From an uncultured Granulosicoccaceae bacterium (GTDB lineage Bacteria; Pseudomonadota; Gammaproteobacteria; Granulosicoccales; Granulosicoccaceae): a stretch of 42,654 nt of DNA. Positions 25,648-35,328 of this stretch are shown piece after piece. The number at the start of each line of letters is the position of its first letter. Within the stretch, counting starts at the first letter, position 1. Both the position numbers and the translations under genes were made by a program. The notes under the pieces were generated by a model. That model saw only the letters and a program-made list of their open reading frames with translations. It was not told where the DNA came from and searched no databases. Where the stretch lies: contig CALISD010000024.1 in assembly GCA_938041955.1 (NCBI GenBank), forward strand, positions 1 to 42,654, written 5' to 3'.

Positions 25648-26850
25648 TCAATTGCTTGGTTGAACCTTGCCTTTCCGTAGCTCCCGATTCAGAAAGCGTG
25701 CAGGGTGTAACATCTGTAGAACGATTGGCTCATCGCACACGCCTGTGATCAGCTGTCCCAGCAGATCAGCGACAAAGGACGCCTGGGTGGCTCCACGTGA
25801 GCCGAAACCCACCGCAGCGTACAGACCTCGATGGTATACCGGCGGGGGATATTGGTCAGCAGGCTTACCGTGGCGCAAGTCGCAGTATTGTTGTCTGTAG
25901 GTTGATGCGTGAGGCAAAGCCCCGACTATCGGCAAACGATCGGGCGTCGCGGTTCTCAGGCCTGCAAAACTTGCCTGGGCATCTGTTTGCAGCGTTAGTG
26001 CTGGGACAAGGCGCTTGGCAGATTGGTTGTTCTGATGAGTGTCTGACGCGTTGACGCTCGCCATTGCCTGGCTGCGATGGTGCGTCGCACCAGTCCAAAG
26101 TGATACTTGACCAGAGGTAGAGTCGATATCGGGAATGACGTAGGTATCACCGCTAATGATGGTTTTCGGACAATGGCGGTCGCAGTTAAACCGATCTACC
26201 TGTCCTCCTATTTGTTGCAATGGCAAATGATTGGCGACGTTGAATTGCAGTATTGATGAGGCATTGGCCACAATCACCAGTGGTGATTCATCGATAACTT
26301 TTGCGTTGGTGGCCAGCAACTGCCAGCCATATTCGGTTTGCCTCAATTCACTCACGTGGTGGTTGCCGGAAAATTCAACGGTTGGGTGGTTAATCCAGTG
26401 AGCGCACACGTCGGCCGGGTGTATCCATCCGGCTTGTTTAACGTACCAGGCGTCAGAGTCGAGACGGATGCCGGCTTGTGATGATGCTGTGCTTGCATTC
26501 ATCCATTGCGCATCAGTGATGTTTGATGTTGATCCGGACTTTGAAAGTTGCAATAAACCACATTGTTTGAAGAGGTGTTGTGGCAGATCACGGCAACACA
26601 TAGCAAACGCCTTTTTATAGAAGCTTGTGTGGGATTGATCGTGGCTGATCAGCGGGCGTATCACCGCGGCTGGAAGTGCTGAAGTCGCTGCTGCAATGGT
26701 TGGGTGTTGGTCGTACAGCTTGCAGTGAAAGCCGCGCCTGGCAAGTGCGTTTGCAACCGCACATCCGGCCAGACCTGCACCTATAATTAAGGCGGTGTTT
26801 TCCTTGTTGAACGAATAAGCGGGCAAACTTAACCCGATGGTGTTCTTCAC
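25648..26850 (-). CDS. FAD-dependent oxidoreductase like the C-terminal domain of MnmC
   Basis: This 400-residue protein starts at GTG two bases after the ispG stop, suggesting translational coupling. It has the FAD motif GAGLAG at residues 24-29, the block LYDQHPTIAAATSALPAAVIRPLIS, and the ending GLYAAVGFGSRGATQASFVADLLG ... LHPARFLNRELRKG, the pattern of the MnmC oxidase domain. That domain removes the carboxymethyl group of cmnm5(s2)U34 in tRNA wobble uridines. The methyltransferase half present in bifunctional MnmC is missing here, so either a separate methyltransferase exists elsewhere or the protein does a related job. Pairing with ispG is unusual. Confidence 0.72.
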   Translation of the reverse strand: MKNTIGLSLPAYSFNKENTALIIGAGLAGCAVANALARRGFHCKLYDQHPTIAAATSALPAAVIRPLISHDQSHTSFYKKAFAMCCRDLPQHLFKQCGLLQLSKSGSTSNITDAQWMNASTASSQAGIRLDSDAWYVKQAGWIHPADVCAHWINHPTVEFSGNHHVSELRQTEYGWQLLATNAKVIDESPLVIVANASSILQFNVANHLPLQQIGGQVDRFNCDRHCPKTIISGDTYVIPDIDSTSGQVSLWTGATHHRSQAMASVNASDTHQNNQSAKRLVPALTLQTDAQASFAGLRTATPDRLPIVGALPHASTYRQQYCDLRHGKPADQYPPPVYHRGLYAAVGFGSRGATQASFVADLLGQLITGVCDEPIVLQMLHPARFLNRELRKGKVQPSN

Positions 26851-26852
26851 TG

Positions 26853-28079
26853 TTATGAGGTTGATACGGCCTTGGAATAGTTATCCACAACATAGCGTTG
26901 AACGATATCTTGAAACTCTTCCGCTATGTTGTCGCCCTTTAAAGTCACCGTTTTTTCACCGTCAACGTACACCGGTGCGACGGGGCGTTCACCCGTCCCG
27001 GGCAGGCTAATGCCAATATTTGCGTGCTTGCTTTCCCCTGGTCCGTTAACCACACAGCCCATGACGGCAACAGTCATGTCTTCTACACCTGCGTATTTAT
27101 GCTTCCAATCCGGCATCGCATCGCGCAACTGAGTCTGGATGTCTTCCGCAAGTGTTTGAAATACAGTGCTGGTGGTGCGGCCACAGCCAGGGCAGGCTGT
27201 CACCATCGGTGTGAATGAACGCAAGCCCATGGTTTGAAGTATCTCTTGGGCAACCACAACTTCGCGTGTGCGATCCCCACCGGGTTCCGGCGTTAATGAG
27301 ATTCGAATGGTATCGCCGATGCCTTGTTGCAGCAGCACGGCTAACGCAGCGGTGGATGCGACAATGCCTTTGCTGCCCATACCGGCTTCGGTAAGGCCCA
27401 GATGCAGCGCATACTTGGATTTCTTTCCGAGTTCCTGATACACGCTGATGAGATCCTGCACACGGCTCATTTTGCAGCTGACAATAATTTTATCTGCACC
27501 TAATCCCAGTGCTTCGGCTTGTTCTGCGCTTTCAAGCGCTGAGCGAATCACGGCACTCCTATACAGCTCTGAGAGTTCCACCGGGTTTTTTGAAGCGGCA
27601 TTTTCGTCAAGCATCGATGCCAATAGTTCCTGATCCAGGCTACCCCAGTTAGCACCGATACGTACCGGCTTGTTGAGCCGGGCGGCGGTTTCGATCATTG
27701 AGGCGAATTGATCGTCGCGTTTGTTTCCACGTCCGACATTGCCCGGGTTGATGCGGAACTTGGCCAGTGCCTCGGCGCAGTCCGGATGATCAGCCAGCAG
27801 TTTGTGCCCGTTGAAATGGAAATCACCCACCAGCGGTACATTACAGTTGAGCTGTTCCAGCCGGTTGCGGATTTCCGGTACAGCCGCTGCCGCCTCATTG
27901 TTGTTGACCGTGATTCTGACCAATTCCGAGCCGGCGCGGGCCAGATCGGCAATTTGAATGGTGGTGCGTACAATGTCAGCGGTATCGGTGTTGGTCATAG
28001 ACTGGACGACCACTGGCTGCTGGTCGCCGATCACAATGTCGCCAACTTTCACACCGCGAGTTTTATTGCGTACTATCAT
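26853..28079 (-). CDS. ispG: 4-hydroxy-3-methylbut-2-en-1-yl diphosphate synthase
   Basis: IspG (GcpE) makes HMBPP from MEcPP in the penultimate step of the MEP pathway for isoprenoids, using a [4Fe-4S] cluster. The 408-residue protein has the TIM barrel N-terminal part ([34 protein letters not shown]) and the C-terminal cluster domain with Cys296, Cys299 (ACPGCGR), Cys342 and Glu349 (GCVVNGPGE), the full ligand set. Length is slightly above the E. coli enzyme (372). It is divergent from hrcA and overlaps functionally with the following FAD oxidoreductase gene, two bases downstream. Confidence 0.97.
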   Translation of the reverse strand: MIVRNKTRGVKVGDIVIGDQQPVVVQSMTNTDTADIVRTTIQIADLARAGSELVRITVNNNEAAAAVPEIRNRLEQLNCNVPLVGDFHFNGHKLLADHPDCAEALAKFRINPGNVGRGNKRDDQFASMIETAARLNKPVRIGANWGSLDQELLASMLDENAASKNPVELSELYRSAVIRSALESAEQAEALGLGADKIIVSCKMSRVQDLISVYQELGKKSKYALHLGLTEAGMGSKGIVASTAALAVLLQQGIGDTIRISLTPEPGGDRTREVVVAQEILQTMGLRSFTPMVTACPGCGRTTSTVFQTLAEDIQTQLRDAMPDWKHKYAGVEDMTVAVMGCVVNGPGESKHANIGISLPGTGERPVAPVYVDGEKTVTLKGDNIAEEFQDIVQRYVVDNYSKAVSTS

Positions 28080-28239
28080 AGAGATAACGTAAGTAGAGTT
28101 GAGTCGTGAAAACAGGTGGTTCTTGTTAATGTCAGTAATCTGACCTCAGGTCTGCCGATCAGTTAGAACCGTTTGTTAATTCTAAAGGTTTTGGCTGTGC
28201 GACACGCGATGTAAATCCGATTTGGAAGCAGCGCTTGAT

Positions 28240-28311
28240 TCTGCCAGACTTGCCGGACTTGGCAGAGCTGGTAAAAAGTGCCTTGCAACTGGCCTGTCGC
28301 GGCTTTATATC
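28240..28311 (+). promoter_or_regulatory. Putative hrcA promoter with an upstream inverted repeat
   Basis: TTGCAA (28283-28288) and TATATC (28306-28311), spaced 17 bp, form a plausible sigma-70 promoter 44 bp upstream of the chosen hrcA ATG. Just before it, TCTGCCA (28240-28246) and TGGCAGA (28260-28266) form a 7-bp inverted repeat with a 13-bp spacer that could be an operator. It is not CIRCE. Assigned by eye only. Confidence 0.45.
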
Positions 28312-28354
28312 ATGTTTAACTGTAAAAACTCTGATTGGGCATTCGCAAACAGCA

Positions 28355-29410
28355 ATGGATAACATTTCACCAATTCGGGAAATAGGCGAGCGCGAGCAGC
28401 ATATCTTTCGCCTGCTGGTTCAACAATACATTGACGAGGGCAACCCGATTGGTTCCCGCACCTTGTCGAAAATGCCCGGCGTGAACGTCAGCGCGGCCTC
28501 GGTGCGCAATGTCATGGGAGATCTGGAAGAAATGGGGCTGCTGGCGGCGCCGCACACTTCTGCCGGTCGTGTGCCTACCGCAGATGGCTACCGGTTGTTT
28601 GTCGACACCATGCTCCAGGTGCAGCCAATGGGGGAAAAGGATCTTGGCGAGTTAAAAGCCAGGCTGACCCCGGATCAAAACGAAAAATCCATGCTTGAGC
28701 ATGCCACCAATTACTTGTCCGGCTTCACCAACATGGCAGGTGTAGTTACTTTGCCGAAGCGCCGCGCGACCATTTTCCGGCAAATTGAGTTTTTACCGTT
28801 GTCTGAGCAACGTGTGCTGGTGATTTTGGTGGTCAACGAAAAAAATGTGCAAAATCGTGTTCTGACGCTTGATCGTGATTACAAGACAGAAGAGCTGCAG
28901 GAGATAGCCAACTACCTGAACAATAAATACGCCGGCAGAAAATTAGAAGAGTTGCGCGACGTGATTCGGACCGAGTTGCAGAAAACACGCGAATCGATGA
29001 ACAAAAAAATGGAACAAATGATCACCATGGCTGGCAGGGTGTTCGATAACGAAGAGAAGGATGACGAAGACGTTATCGTCGCCGGGCAAACCAACCTGAT
29101 GAGCTTTAGTGAGCTCTCAGATGTGCAGAGCCTGCGCGATCTATTTGAGGCGTTTAGCCAGAAGCGAGATATGTATCATGTGCTGGAAAGATGTATCTCA
29201 GCAGAGGGTGTGCAGATCTTTATTGGACAGGAGTCCGGCTACAATGTGCTCGATATGTGCAGCCTGGTGACGTCGCCTTATGAGGTGGATGGAGAGCTGG
29301 TGGGCATACTAGGTGTGGTCGGGCCGACCCGAATGGCTTATGATCGCGTCGTCCCGGTTGTGGACGTTACCTCTAAGTTGCTTAGTGCCGCCTTGAAAAC
29401 TACTTCGTAG
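28355..29410 (+). CDS. hrcA: Heat-inducible transcription repressor HrcA
   Basis: HrcA represses heat-shock genes by binding CIRCE operators and is kept active by GroEL. From the ATG at 28355 the protein has 351 residues, the usual family length; an open frame 40 codons further upstream looks spurious and would start before the likely promoter. The N-terminal winged helix (REQHIFRLLVQQYIDEGNPIGSRTLSK ... VSAASVRNVMGDLEEMGLLAAPHTSAGRVPT) is the HrcA DNA-binding signature, followed by the GAF-like dimer domain with GVVGPTRMAYDRVVP near the end. It leads the hrcA-grpE-dnaK-dnaJ cluster. I see no TTAGCACTC-N9-GAGTGCTAA element in the window. Confidence 0.95.
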   Translation: MDNISPIREIGEREQHIFRLLVQQYIDEGNPIGSRTLSKMPGVNVSAASVRNVMGDLEEMGLLAAPHTSAGRVPTADGYRLFVDTMLQVQPMGEKDLGELKARLTPDQNEKSMLEHATNYLSGFTNMAGVVTLPKRRATIFRQIEFLPLSEQRVLVILVVNEKNVQNRVLTLDRDYKTEELQEIANYLNNKYAGRKLEELRDVIRTELQKTRESMNKKMEQMITMAGRVFDNEEKDDEDVIVAGQTNLMSFSELSDVQSLRDLFEAFSQKRDMYHVLERCISAEGVQIFIGQESGYNVLDMCSLVTSPYEVDGELVGILGVVGPTRMAYDRVVPVVDVTSKLLSAALKTTS

Positions 29411-29469
29411 GGGCCTATATACCGCGCAACACTTTGAAAACTTAACGCATATTTGTTGTGGAGAGCTAG

Positions 29470-30084
29470 ATGTCGCAAGACAAGGCTGCAGCGCAGTCGG
29501 AATCTGATGTATCCCAAACTGAAAAAAATAATGAGCCGGCCATTGAAGCGGCTGAGTTGGAGGCAGATTTGGCGCGAGATGGTGCTGAAGATGTCGCCCC
29601 GGATGAGCCGCAAGATGAAATTTCTGTGTTAAGAGCGCAGCTTGAGCAGGCATCAGCCAAGGCTGATGAGAATATGGATCTCGCGCTGCGAACCCGTGCT
29701 GAAATGGAAAACTTGCGCAAACGTCAAACTCGCGAGCTTGAGAATGCGCATAAATACGCGCTCGACAAGATGGCGGCCGAGCTGCTTCCGGTGCGGGATA
29801 CTCTGGAGCTTGGAGTCGCTGCTGCGGATGAAGAGCAAGCAGAGCTTTCGAAAATTGTGGAAGGCACCGAGTTGACGCTCAAAATGCTGACTCAGGCACT
29901 CGAGAAATTTAATATTCTTGAGGTCAATCCGGCCGGTGAGAAATTTAATCCTGATTTGCACCAGGCGATCAGCATGCAGGAGGGCACGGACCACGCTGCC
30001 AATACTGTGCTGACCGTGATGCAGAAGGGGTATACGTTGAATGAGCGACTGCTGCGTCCGGCAATGGTTGTTATAGCAAAATAG
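29470..30084 (+). CDS. grpE: Nucleotide exchange factor GrpE
   Basis: GrpE releases ADP from DnaK and so resets the chaperone cycle, also acting as its thermosensor. The 204-residue protein has an acidic disordered N-terminus, a long dimerising helix (SVLRAQLEQASAKADENMDLALRTRAEMENLRKRQ) and a C-terminal beta-wing with FNPDLHQAISMQEG and GYTLNERLLRPAMVVIAK. GGAGAG precedes its ATG by five bases. It lies 59 bp after hrcA and 105 bp before dnaK. Confidence 0.96.
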   Translation: MSQDKAAAQSESDVSQTEKNNEPAIEAAELEADLARDGAEDVAPDEPQDEISVLRAQLEQASAKADENMDLALRTRAEMENLRKRQTRELENAHKYALDKMAAELLPVRDTLELGVAAADEEQAELSKIVEGTELTLKMLTQALEKFNILEVNPAGEKFNPDLHQAISMQEGTDHAANTVLTVMQKGYTLNERLLRPAMVVIAK

Positions 30085-30189
30085 TGTTTCTTGCCAGTAT
30101 CAGTGTGTTGAATTACGCCACTTGGGCACTAACTTAGTAAGCATCAATTAATTAACACCGTCTTAGTGCGGTGCGGAGACAAAGTAGCA

Positions 30190-32109
30190 ATGGGTAAGAT
30201 TATTGGCATCGACCTCGGAACCACCAACTCCTGCGTAGCAGTGATGGAAGGTGGATCGCCGAAGGTTATAGAAAACACAGAGGGTGATCGTACGACGCCT
30301 TCTATTGTCGCGTTTGTCGATGACGATGAAGTGCTGGTCGGGCAACCCGCCAAGCGTCAGGCTGTGACCAATCCAACAAATACTCTGTACGCGGTCAAGC
30401 GTCTGATCGGTCGTCGCTTCGACGAGAAGGCGGTACAGAAAGATATCGATCTTGTGCCATACAGCATTGTCAAAGCAGACAACGGTGACGCATGGGTAGA
30501 GGCAGGTGGCAAGAAGATGGCGCCGCCAGAGATTTCTGCCCGTGTACTAATGAAAATGAAAACCACCGCAGAGGAATATCTGGGTGAAGAGGTAACAGAA
30601 GCAGTTATTACTGTGCCTGCCTACTTCAATGACTCACAAAGACAAGCGACTAAAGACGCAGGCAAGATCGCCGGTCTTGAAGTTAAGCGAATCATTAACG
30701 AGCCGACTGCAGCTGCCCTTGCCTATGGCATGGACAAAAAACTGGGCGATGCAAAAATCGCTGTGTTTGATCTGGGTGGTGGTACGTTTGATGTTTCCAT
30801 TATTGAAATCGCCTCGATCGATGGTGAGCATCAGTTCGAAGTGCTTTCTACCAATGGTGATACGTTCCTTGGTGGTGAAGATTTTGACAATCGCTTGATC
30901 GAGTATCTTGCAGAAGAATTCAAAAAAGAGAATGGCGTTGATGTACACAACGATCCACTGGCACTACAGCGTTTAAAAGAAGCCGCAGAAAAAGCCAAAA
31001 TTGAGCTTTCTTCAAGCCAGCAAACTGATATTAACCTGCCTTATATAACGGCAGATGCCTCAGGACCGAAACACCTTAATATGAAGGTGACACGTGCAAA
31101 GCTTGAGTCACTTGTTGAAGACTTGATTAAGCGCACCATTGAACCATGCAAGATTGCATTAAAAGACGCGGGTGTCAGTGCATCTGATGTTGACGATGTG
31201 ATTCTTGTTGGTGGCCAGACACGTATGCCTAAAGTGATCGACGAAGTACAAAACTTCTTCGGTAAAGAGCCTCGTCGTGATGTGAATCCTGATGAAGCGG
31301 TCGCGATGGGTGCAGCGATTCAGGCTGGTGTACTTGGTGGCGATGTAAAAGATGTATTGTTGCTTGATGTAACGCCTCTGTCCCTTGGGATCGAAACACA
31401 AGGTGGTGTAATGACCAAGTTGGTCGACAAAAACACCACTATTCCAACTAAGGCACAGCAAGTATTTTCAACCGCCGAGGATAATCAGACTGCAGTGACC
31501 GTGCATGTATTGCAGGGTGAGCGCGAGATGGCAGCAGGTAACAAGTCGCTAGGTAAGTTTGATCTGGCTGACATCCCCCCTGCACCACGTGGCATGCCAC
31601 AGGTAGAGGTTGCATTCGATATTGATGCGAATGGTATTTTGAACGTGTCTGCGAAAGACAAGGCGACCGGTAAAGAGCAGTCGATAATCATCAAGGCATC
31701 CAGTGGTCTTTCTGATGAAGAAGTGGAAGCGATGGTTAAAGATGCCGAAGCGAATGCTGAAGATGATCGCAAATTGAAAGAGTTGGTTGGAGCACGCAAT
31801 CAGGCTGAGAACATGATTCACGCAACTGAAAAATCAGTGGTGGATCTGGCTGAGCAGGTCACCGATGATGAGAAGGCGGAAATCGAGTCTCGCATCAGTG
31901 ATTTACGTGAAGTGATGAGTGGCGATGACAAAGACGCGATTGAAGCTAAGCTTGAATTGCTGACTGAATCATCTGGCAAATTAGCTGAACGTGCCTATGC
32001 TAAAGCGGGTGCCGAAGGTGCACCGGCTGATGATGCATCAGGTTCTGAAGCACCCGCAGACGATGTGGTTGATGCGGAATTTGAAGAAGTCAAAGACGAC
32101 AATAAATAA
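30190..32109 (+). CDS. dnaK: Molecular chaperone DnaK (Hsp70)
   Basis: DnaK binds exposed hydrophobic segments of unfolded proteins in an ATP-driven cycle with DnaJ and GrpE. The 639-residue protein starts at the ATG at 30190 ([21 protein letters not shown]); an upstream in-frame ATG adds only eight unusual residues. Signatures visible: [36 protein letters not shown], the substrate-binding domain from about residue 390, and an acidic C-terminal tail ending in [10 protein letters not shown]. It is third in the cluster. A strong terminator lies just after its stop, so dnaK and dnaJ amounts may differ. Confidence 0.98.
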   Translation: MGKIIGIDLGTTNSCVAVMEGGSPKVIENTEGDRTTPSIVAFVDDDEVLVGQPAKRQAVTNPTNTLYAVKRLIGRRFDEKAVQKDIDLVPYSIVKADNGDAWVEAGGKKMAPPEISARVLMKMKTTAEEYLGEEVTEAVITVPAYFNDSQRQATKDAGKIAGLEVKRIINEPTAAALAYGMDKKLGDAKIAVFDLGGGTFDVSIIEIASIDGEHQFEVLSTNGDTFLGGEDFDNRLIEYLAEEFKKENGVDVHNDPLALQRLKEAAEKAKIELSSSQQTDINLPYITADASGPKHLNMKVTRAKLESLVEDLIKRTIEPCKIALKDAGVSASDVDDVILVGGQTRMPKVIDEVQNFFGKEPRRDVNPDEAVAMGAAIQAGVLGGDVKDVLLLDVTPLSLGIETQGGVMTKLVDKNTTIPTKAQQVFSTAEDNQTAVTVHVLQGEREMAAGNKSLGKFDLADIPPAPRGMPQVEVAFDIDANGILNVSAKDKATGKEQSIIIKASSGLSDEEVEAMVKDAEANAEDDRKLKELVGARNQAENMIHATEKSVVDLAEQVTDDEKAEIESRISDLREVMSGDDKDAIEAKLELLTESSGKLAERAYAKAGAEGAPADDASGSEAPADDVVDAEFEEVKDDNK

Positions 32110-32144
32110 AACTATGGTGGCGCTTAATGCGCCCCGATGACTGT

Positions 32145-32179
32145 AATCCGGGAGCGCTTTAGGCACTCCCGGATTTTTT
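32145..32179 (+). terminator. Rho-independent terminator between dnaK and dnaJ
   Basis: AATCCGGGAG (32145-32154) pairs with CTCCCGGATT (32166-32175), a perfect 10-bp stem with an 11-nt loop, followed by TTTT for a six-base U-run in all. A smaller hairpin, GGCGC-TTAAT-GCGCC, precedes it at 32119-32133. It ends 19 bp before the dnaJ start codon, so it can act as an intra-operon attenuator. Confidence 0.85.
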
Positions 32180-32198
32180 GCATTCAAGAGCTGAACAA

Positions 32199-33332
32199 AT
32201 GGCGAAGCAGGATTATTACGAATTATTGGGTGTCTCAAAAGACGCTGACAATGCAGAATTAAAAAAAGCGTACCGAAGACTCGCTATGAAGCACCACCCG
32301 GATCGCAACCCGGGAGACGCTGTCTCTGAAGAAAAATTCAAAGCAGCCAAAGAAGCTTTTGAAGTATTGGGTGATGAGCAAAAGCGCGCCGCCTACGATC
32401 GCTTTGGTCACGATGGTGTCAGTAACTCTGCGTCCGGTGGTGGCGGCGGATTTGGCGGTGGTGATTTTAGCGACATCTTTGGGGATGTGTTTGGTGACAT
32501 TTTCGGCGGCGGTGGTGGCGGAGGTCGCCGCGCACGCGGTGGCTCTGACCTGCAATACAATCTTGAGCTCACGCTTGAAGAGTCAGTGGCTGGCACTGAG
32601 AAATCGCTGAAAATACCAACGCAGGTGACCTGTCAGCCGTGTGAAGGGTCTGGCGCCAAGCCGGGCACCAGTACTTCAAAATGTGAAACCTGCGCTGGCA
32701 TGGGCCAGGTGCGTATGCAGCAGGGCTTTTTCTCTGTGCAACAGACCTGTCCCTCTTGTCGTGGGGCAGGCGCGGTGATTACTGATCCTTGTAGCAACTG
32801 CCGTGGCACGGGCCGAGTGCAGGAAGAGAAAACTCTGTCAGTAAAAATTCCGGCAGGTGTCGATACCGGGGATCGTATCCGCTTATCCGGAGAAGGAGAA
32901 GCCGGTGAAAAGGGCGCTGCATCGGGTGATCTGTATGTGCTGGTAGAGGTCGCCAAGCACAGCATTTTTGAACGTGACGATGACAACCTGCTTTGTACCA
33001 TGCCGATTGACATCATTACCGCCAGTCTCGGTGGCGAGCTTGAGGTGCCTACACTCACGGGCAAGGTAAATCTTAAAATTCCAGCGGGAACTCAAACAGA
33101 CAAGGTCTTCAGGTTACGTAACATGGGCGTCAAACCTGTGCGAAAGAACAACACAGGTGATCTGCTGTGCCGGGTTCAGGTTGAAGTGCCAATAAGTCTG
33201 ACATCTGAGCAAAAGGAGTTGTTTGAACAACTGCGCGCTACGTTAATTGGCAAGAAAGGCTCGAAACACACCCCTAAGAGTCATGGTTGGCTAGATGGGG
33301 TGAAGAATTTCTTCAACCTGCGCGACGATTAA
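32199..33332 (+). CDS. dnaJ: Co-chaperone DnaJ (Hsp40)
   Basis: DnaJ delivers clients to DnaK and stimulates its ATPase. The 377-residue protein starts at the ATG at 32199 ([14 protein letters not shown]); an in-frame ATG seven codons earlier sits in the terminator's shadow. It has the J domain with HHPDRN (HPD), a Gly/Phe-rich linker, and four CxxCxGxG zinc-finger repeats: [24 protein letters not shown] and CSNCRGTG. The C-terminal substrate-binding domains follow. Translation begins within 20 bp of a strong terminator, which will limit read-through from dnaK. Confidence 0.97.
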   Translation: MAKQDYYELLGVSKDADNAELKKAYRRLAMKHHPDRNPGDAVSEEKFKAAKEAFEVLGDEQKRAAYDRFGHDGVSNSASGGGGGFGGGDFSDIFGDVFGDIFGGGGGGGRRARGGSDLQYNLELTLEESVAGTEKSLKIPTQVTCQPCEGSGAKPGTSTSKCETCAGMGQVRMQQGFFSVQQTCPSCRGAGAVITDPCSNCRGTGRVQEEKTLSVKIPAGVDTGDRIRLSGEGEAGEKGAASGDLYVLVEVAKHSIFERDDDNLLCTMPIDIITASLGGELEVPTLTGKVNLKIPAGTQTDKVFRLRNMGVKPVRKNNTGDLLCRVQVEVPISLTSEQKELFEQLRATLIGKKGSKHTPKSHGWLDGVKNFFNLRDD

Positions 33333-33345
33333 CAAGTGATCACAC

Positions 33346-33368
33346 GCAGACCTGTTTGGACGGTCTGC
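33346..33368 (+). terminator. Hairpin after dnaJ, weak terminator
   Basis: GCAGACC and GGTCTGC form a 7-bp stem with a 9-nt loop 14 bp after the dnaJ stop. No U-run follows, so termination here would be weak or Rho-assisted. Confidence 0.4.
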
Positions 33369-33409
33369 AAATTGCGTTGAAAGAGATCTTCCATCATTGA
33401 AGATCCTGG

Positions 33410-34534
33410 ATGAACCATCATTCTATTGCCCGTGCCATTGTTGACGGTGCTGTGAAGGTAGCTCTGCTACCGGTCTATTTTATACAGTTATTCACCGGCG
33501 CTAAGTCGTTCAGTGATAATCCGATAATTGGCAGCAAAATTCTAAATATTCTCGGCTTGCACGTTGTTCGAGTGGTCGTGGCGGCTGCGTTTACTAAAGT
33601 CCGTTACCTGTGCCTGGCGCCGTTGATGGACAAGAACGAGCGACAGTCGTTTCAGCAAAATGGCTATCTGCTGATAGAAAATTATCTCCCTGAAGAAAGC
33701 TTTACATCACTGGATGCAGAAGTCCGATCTATGACCGATGTTGAAGTCAGACAGTGTGTTCAGGGGGACACTTTGACCCAACGTGTTTTGCTAAATGAGC
33801 AGGTGCTTGAAGCGGCGCCGGTGTGTCATCAGTTAGTGAATAACGCGGATTTTCTTGATCGACTGAAATACACGTCGGCGAGAAACAATAGTCCAATCTT
33901 TTACGTGCAGAATATTAAGAGCAATGCGCGTGAAGCAAGCCCTGACCCACAACGACTTCTGCATAGCGATACGTTTCATGCAACGATGAAAGCCTGGTTG
34001 TTTCTTGATGAAGTCGGTGCACACAATGGTGCATTTACCTACGTGGCCGGATCGCACAAATTAACCTGGAAGAGACTTAAGTGGGAGTATCGCAAAAGTA
34101 TCGAGGGTAGCGCTCAGGAAAACAGTTATGGCTCCAGAGGTTCTTTGAGAGTGGCTGATGACGAACTTGCTGAAATGGGAATGCCTGCACCCAGTGAGCT
34201 TGTCGTTCCTGCCAATACGCTGGTGATCGCAGATACTCACGGGTTTCACCGTCGTGGTGCAGCAAGTGAAGTAAGCAGCCGACTTGAAATTTGGGCTTAC
34301 AGTAGAACCAACCCGTTTAATCCGTTGGTAGGTTTTAATCTGCAGTGGTACAACAAATTGAGTCACAAGGTAATTGATAAATACTTAAAGCGGCAAGATA
34401 AAAAAGCCGCAGCCAATGGTATTCGCGCAAGCTGGCACGTTGTTGATTCGTCTGAGATGTTTGCACCTGAGCCTGTCGTTGCTAAGAAGGCAGCAAATGA
34501 TGAGACCGCCAAGCAAGAGCCAGAGGTCGCTTAA
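33410..34534 (+). CDS. Phytanoyl-CoA dioxygenase (PhyH)-family Fe(II)/2-oxoglutarate oxygenase
   Basis: This 374-residue protein has an N-terminal hydrophobic stretch (about 15-60) of unknown role and then a PhyH domain. The iron ligands are likely His185 and Asp187 in LHSDTFHATMKAWLFLD and His280 in ADTHGFHRRG; Arg291 in RLEIWAYSR is the 2-oxoglutarate contact. Most relatives hydroxylate lipid or amino-acid-derived substrates; the substrate here is unknown. The C-terminus is a short Lys/Glu/Ala-rich tail. It lies 77 bp after dnaJ with only a weak hairpin between, so read-through from the heat-shock operon is possible. A 164-bp near-palindrome follows it. Confidence 0.78.
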   Translation: MNHHSIARAIVDGAVKVALLPVYFIQLFTGAKSFSDNPIIGSKILNILGLHVVRVVVAAAFTKVRYLCLAPLMDKNERQSFQQNGYLLIENYLPEESFTSLDAEVRSMTDVEVRQCVQGDTLTQRVLLNEQVLEAAPVCHQLVNNADFLDRLKYTSARNNSPIFYVQNIKSNAREASPDPQRLLHSDTFHATMKAWLFLDEVGAHNGAFTYVAGSHKLTWKRLKWEYRKSIEGSAQENSYGSRGSLRVADDELAEMGMPAPSELVVPANTLVIADTHGFHRRGAASEVSSRLEIWAYSRTNPFNPLVGFNLQWYNKLSHKVIDKYLKRQDKKAAANGIRASWHVVDSSEMFAPEPVVAKKAANDETAKQEPEVA

Positions 34535-34541
34535 GCGGGCC

Positions 34542-34705
34542 AGTGGGCTTGTTTGGAAAGTTCGGTAACACTTTATCTTCGCCACAGTAGCCTGTTCTGC
34601 GTTGGAAAAATTCGACGTAGGCCCTGCTATGCCTGCATTTTTCCGCCTTGCTCTGACGACTGTGGCTGTGAAAAGTTTGTTACCGAACTTCCGGCACAGC
34701 CCACT
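34542..34705. repeat. 164-bp imperfect palindromic element
   Basis: The segment folds back on itself over its whole length: AGTGGGCT (34542) pairs with AGCCCACT (34698), AAGTTCGGTAACA (34558) with its complement ending at 34690, GCCACAGT (34581) with ACTGTGGC (34659), and GGAAAAA (34604) with TTTTTCC (34638), around a loop of about 27 nt. It sits between two genes without disrupting either, like a MITE or a large REP-type hairpin. No other copy is in the window. Confidence 0.75.
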
Positions 34706-34824
34706 AGTTAGGCGCACCAGGGGCTAATAAAAGTAGAGATTCAGCGTTCACACAATGGTGAAATGTCGGTGATGTTTTTGTTGTAGTAATATCTTCCATT
34801 GTCTGCAACCCATGCTGGATACCA

Positions 34825-35328
34825 TTGAGCCGATACAGACCACCGGGTAAACCTTCTACTGCGCTGATAACAGCAGCAGGTCTTGAAGCCTTGCAGCAAG
34901 AACAAAAAGCATTGTGGGTAAGACGCCGAGGGGTGACTGAGGCGATCACAGCGGCAGCGGCAGAAGGCGATCGATCTGAAAATGCCGAATACATTTACCG
35001 TAAAAAAGAACTGCGAGAGATAGATCGTCGCATTCGTTATCTGCAGAAACGTCTGGCAGTTCTGCGAGTTGTGATAGAGCGCCCGGCTGATATCGGCAAG
35101 ATATTCTTTGGCGCGTGTGTCGAGTTGATCGATGACAACGATGAGACTCGTTCCATTCGGATCGTCGGGCCGGATGAAATAGACCCTGCACGTCACTGGA
35201 TCAGTGTTGATTCAGTGATGGCTCGAGCGTTGTTAAAAAAAGAAGAGGGTGATGAGGTGACGGTAAATGCCCCCGGAGGGGAGACTGTCTACACGATTGA
35301 ATCAGTCAAATACGAGTTCGATGACTAA
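34825..35328 (+). CDS. greB: Transcript cleavage factor GreB
   Basis: GreB rescues backtracked RNA polymerase by stimulating cleavage of the extruded transcript. The 167-residue protein has the N-terminal coiled coil with the acidic tip in AAAEGDRSENAEYIYRKKELREIDRRIRYLQKRL (DRSENAEY is the Gre signature) and a C-terminal domain with SIRIVGPDEID and SVDSVMARALLKKEEGDEVTV. The start is a TTG at 34825 giving MSRYRPPGKPS, a common GreB N-terminus; no ATG is available in frame upstream. It is monocistronic and lies beyond the long palindrome. Confidence 0.93.
   Translation: MSRYRPPGKPSTALITAAGLEALQQEQKALWVRRRGVTEAITAAAAEGDRSENAEYIYRKKELREIDRRIRYLQKRLAVLRVVIERPADIGKIFFGACVELIDDNDETRSIRIVGPDEIDPARHWISVDSVMARALLKKEEGDEVTVNAPGGETVYTIESVKYEFDD

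Noticed and set aside
28235..28354. Upstream extension of hrcA to 391 residues
   Set aside because: The extra 40 residues are unlike HrcA N-termini, would begin upstream of the likely promoter, and make the protein longer than the family norm of about 345-350.
30085..30189. CIRCE or sigma-32 promoter before dnaK
   Set aside because: GGGCACTAAC is present but there is no inverted partner, and no CTTGAAA...CCCCAT pair was found.
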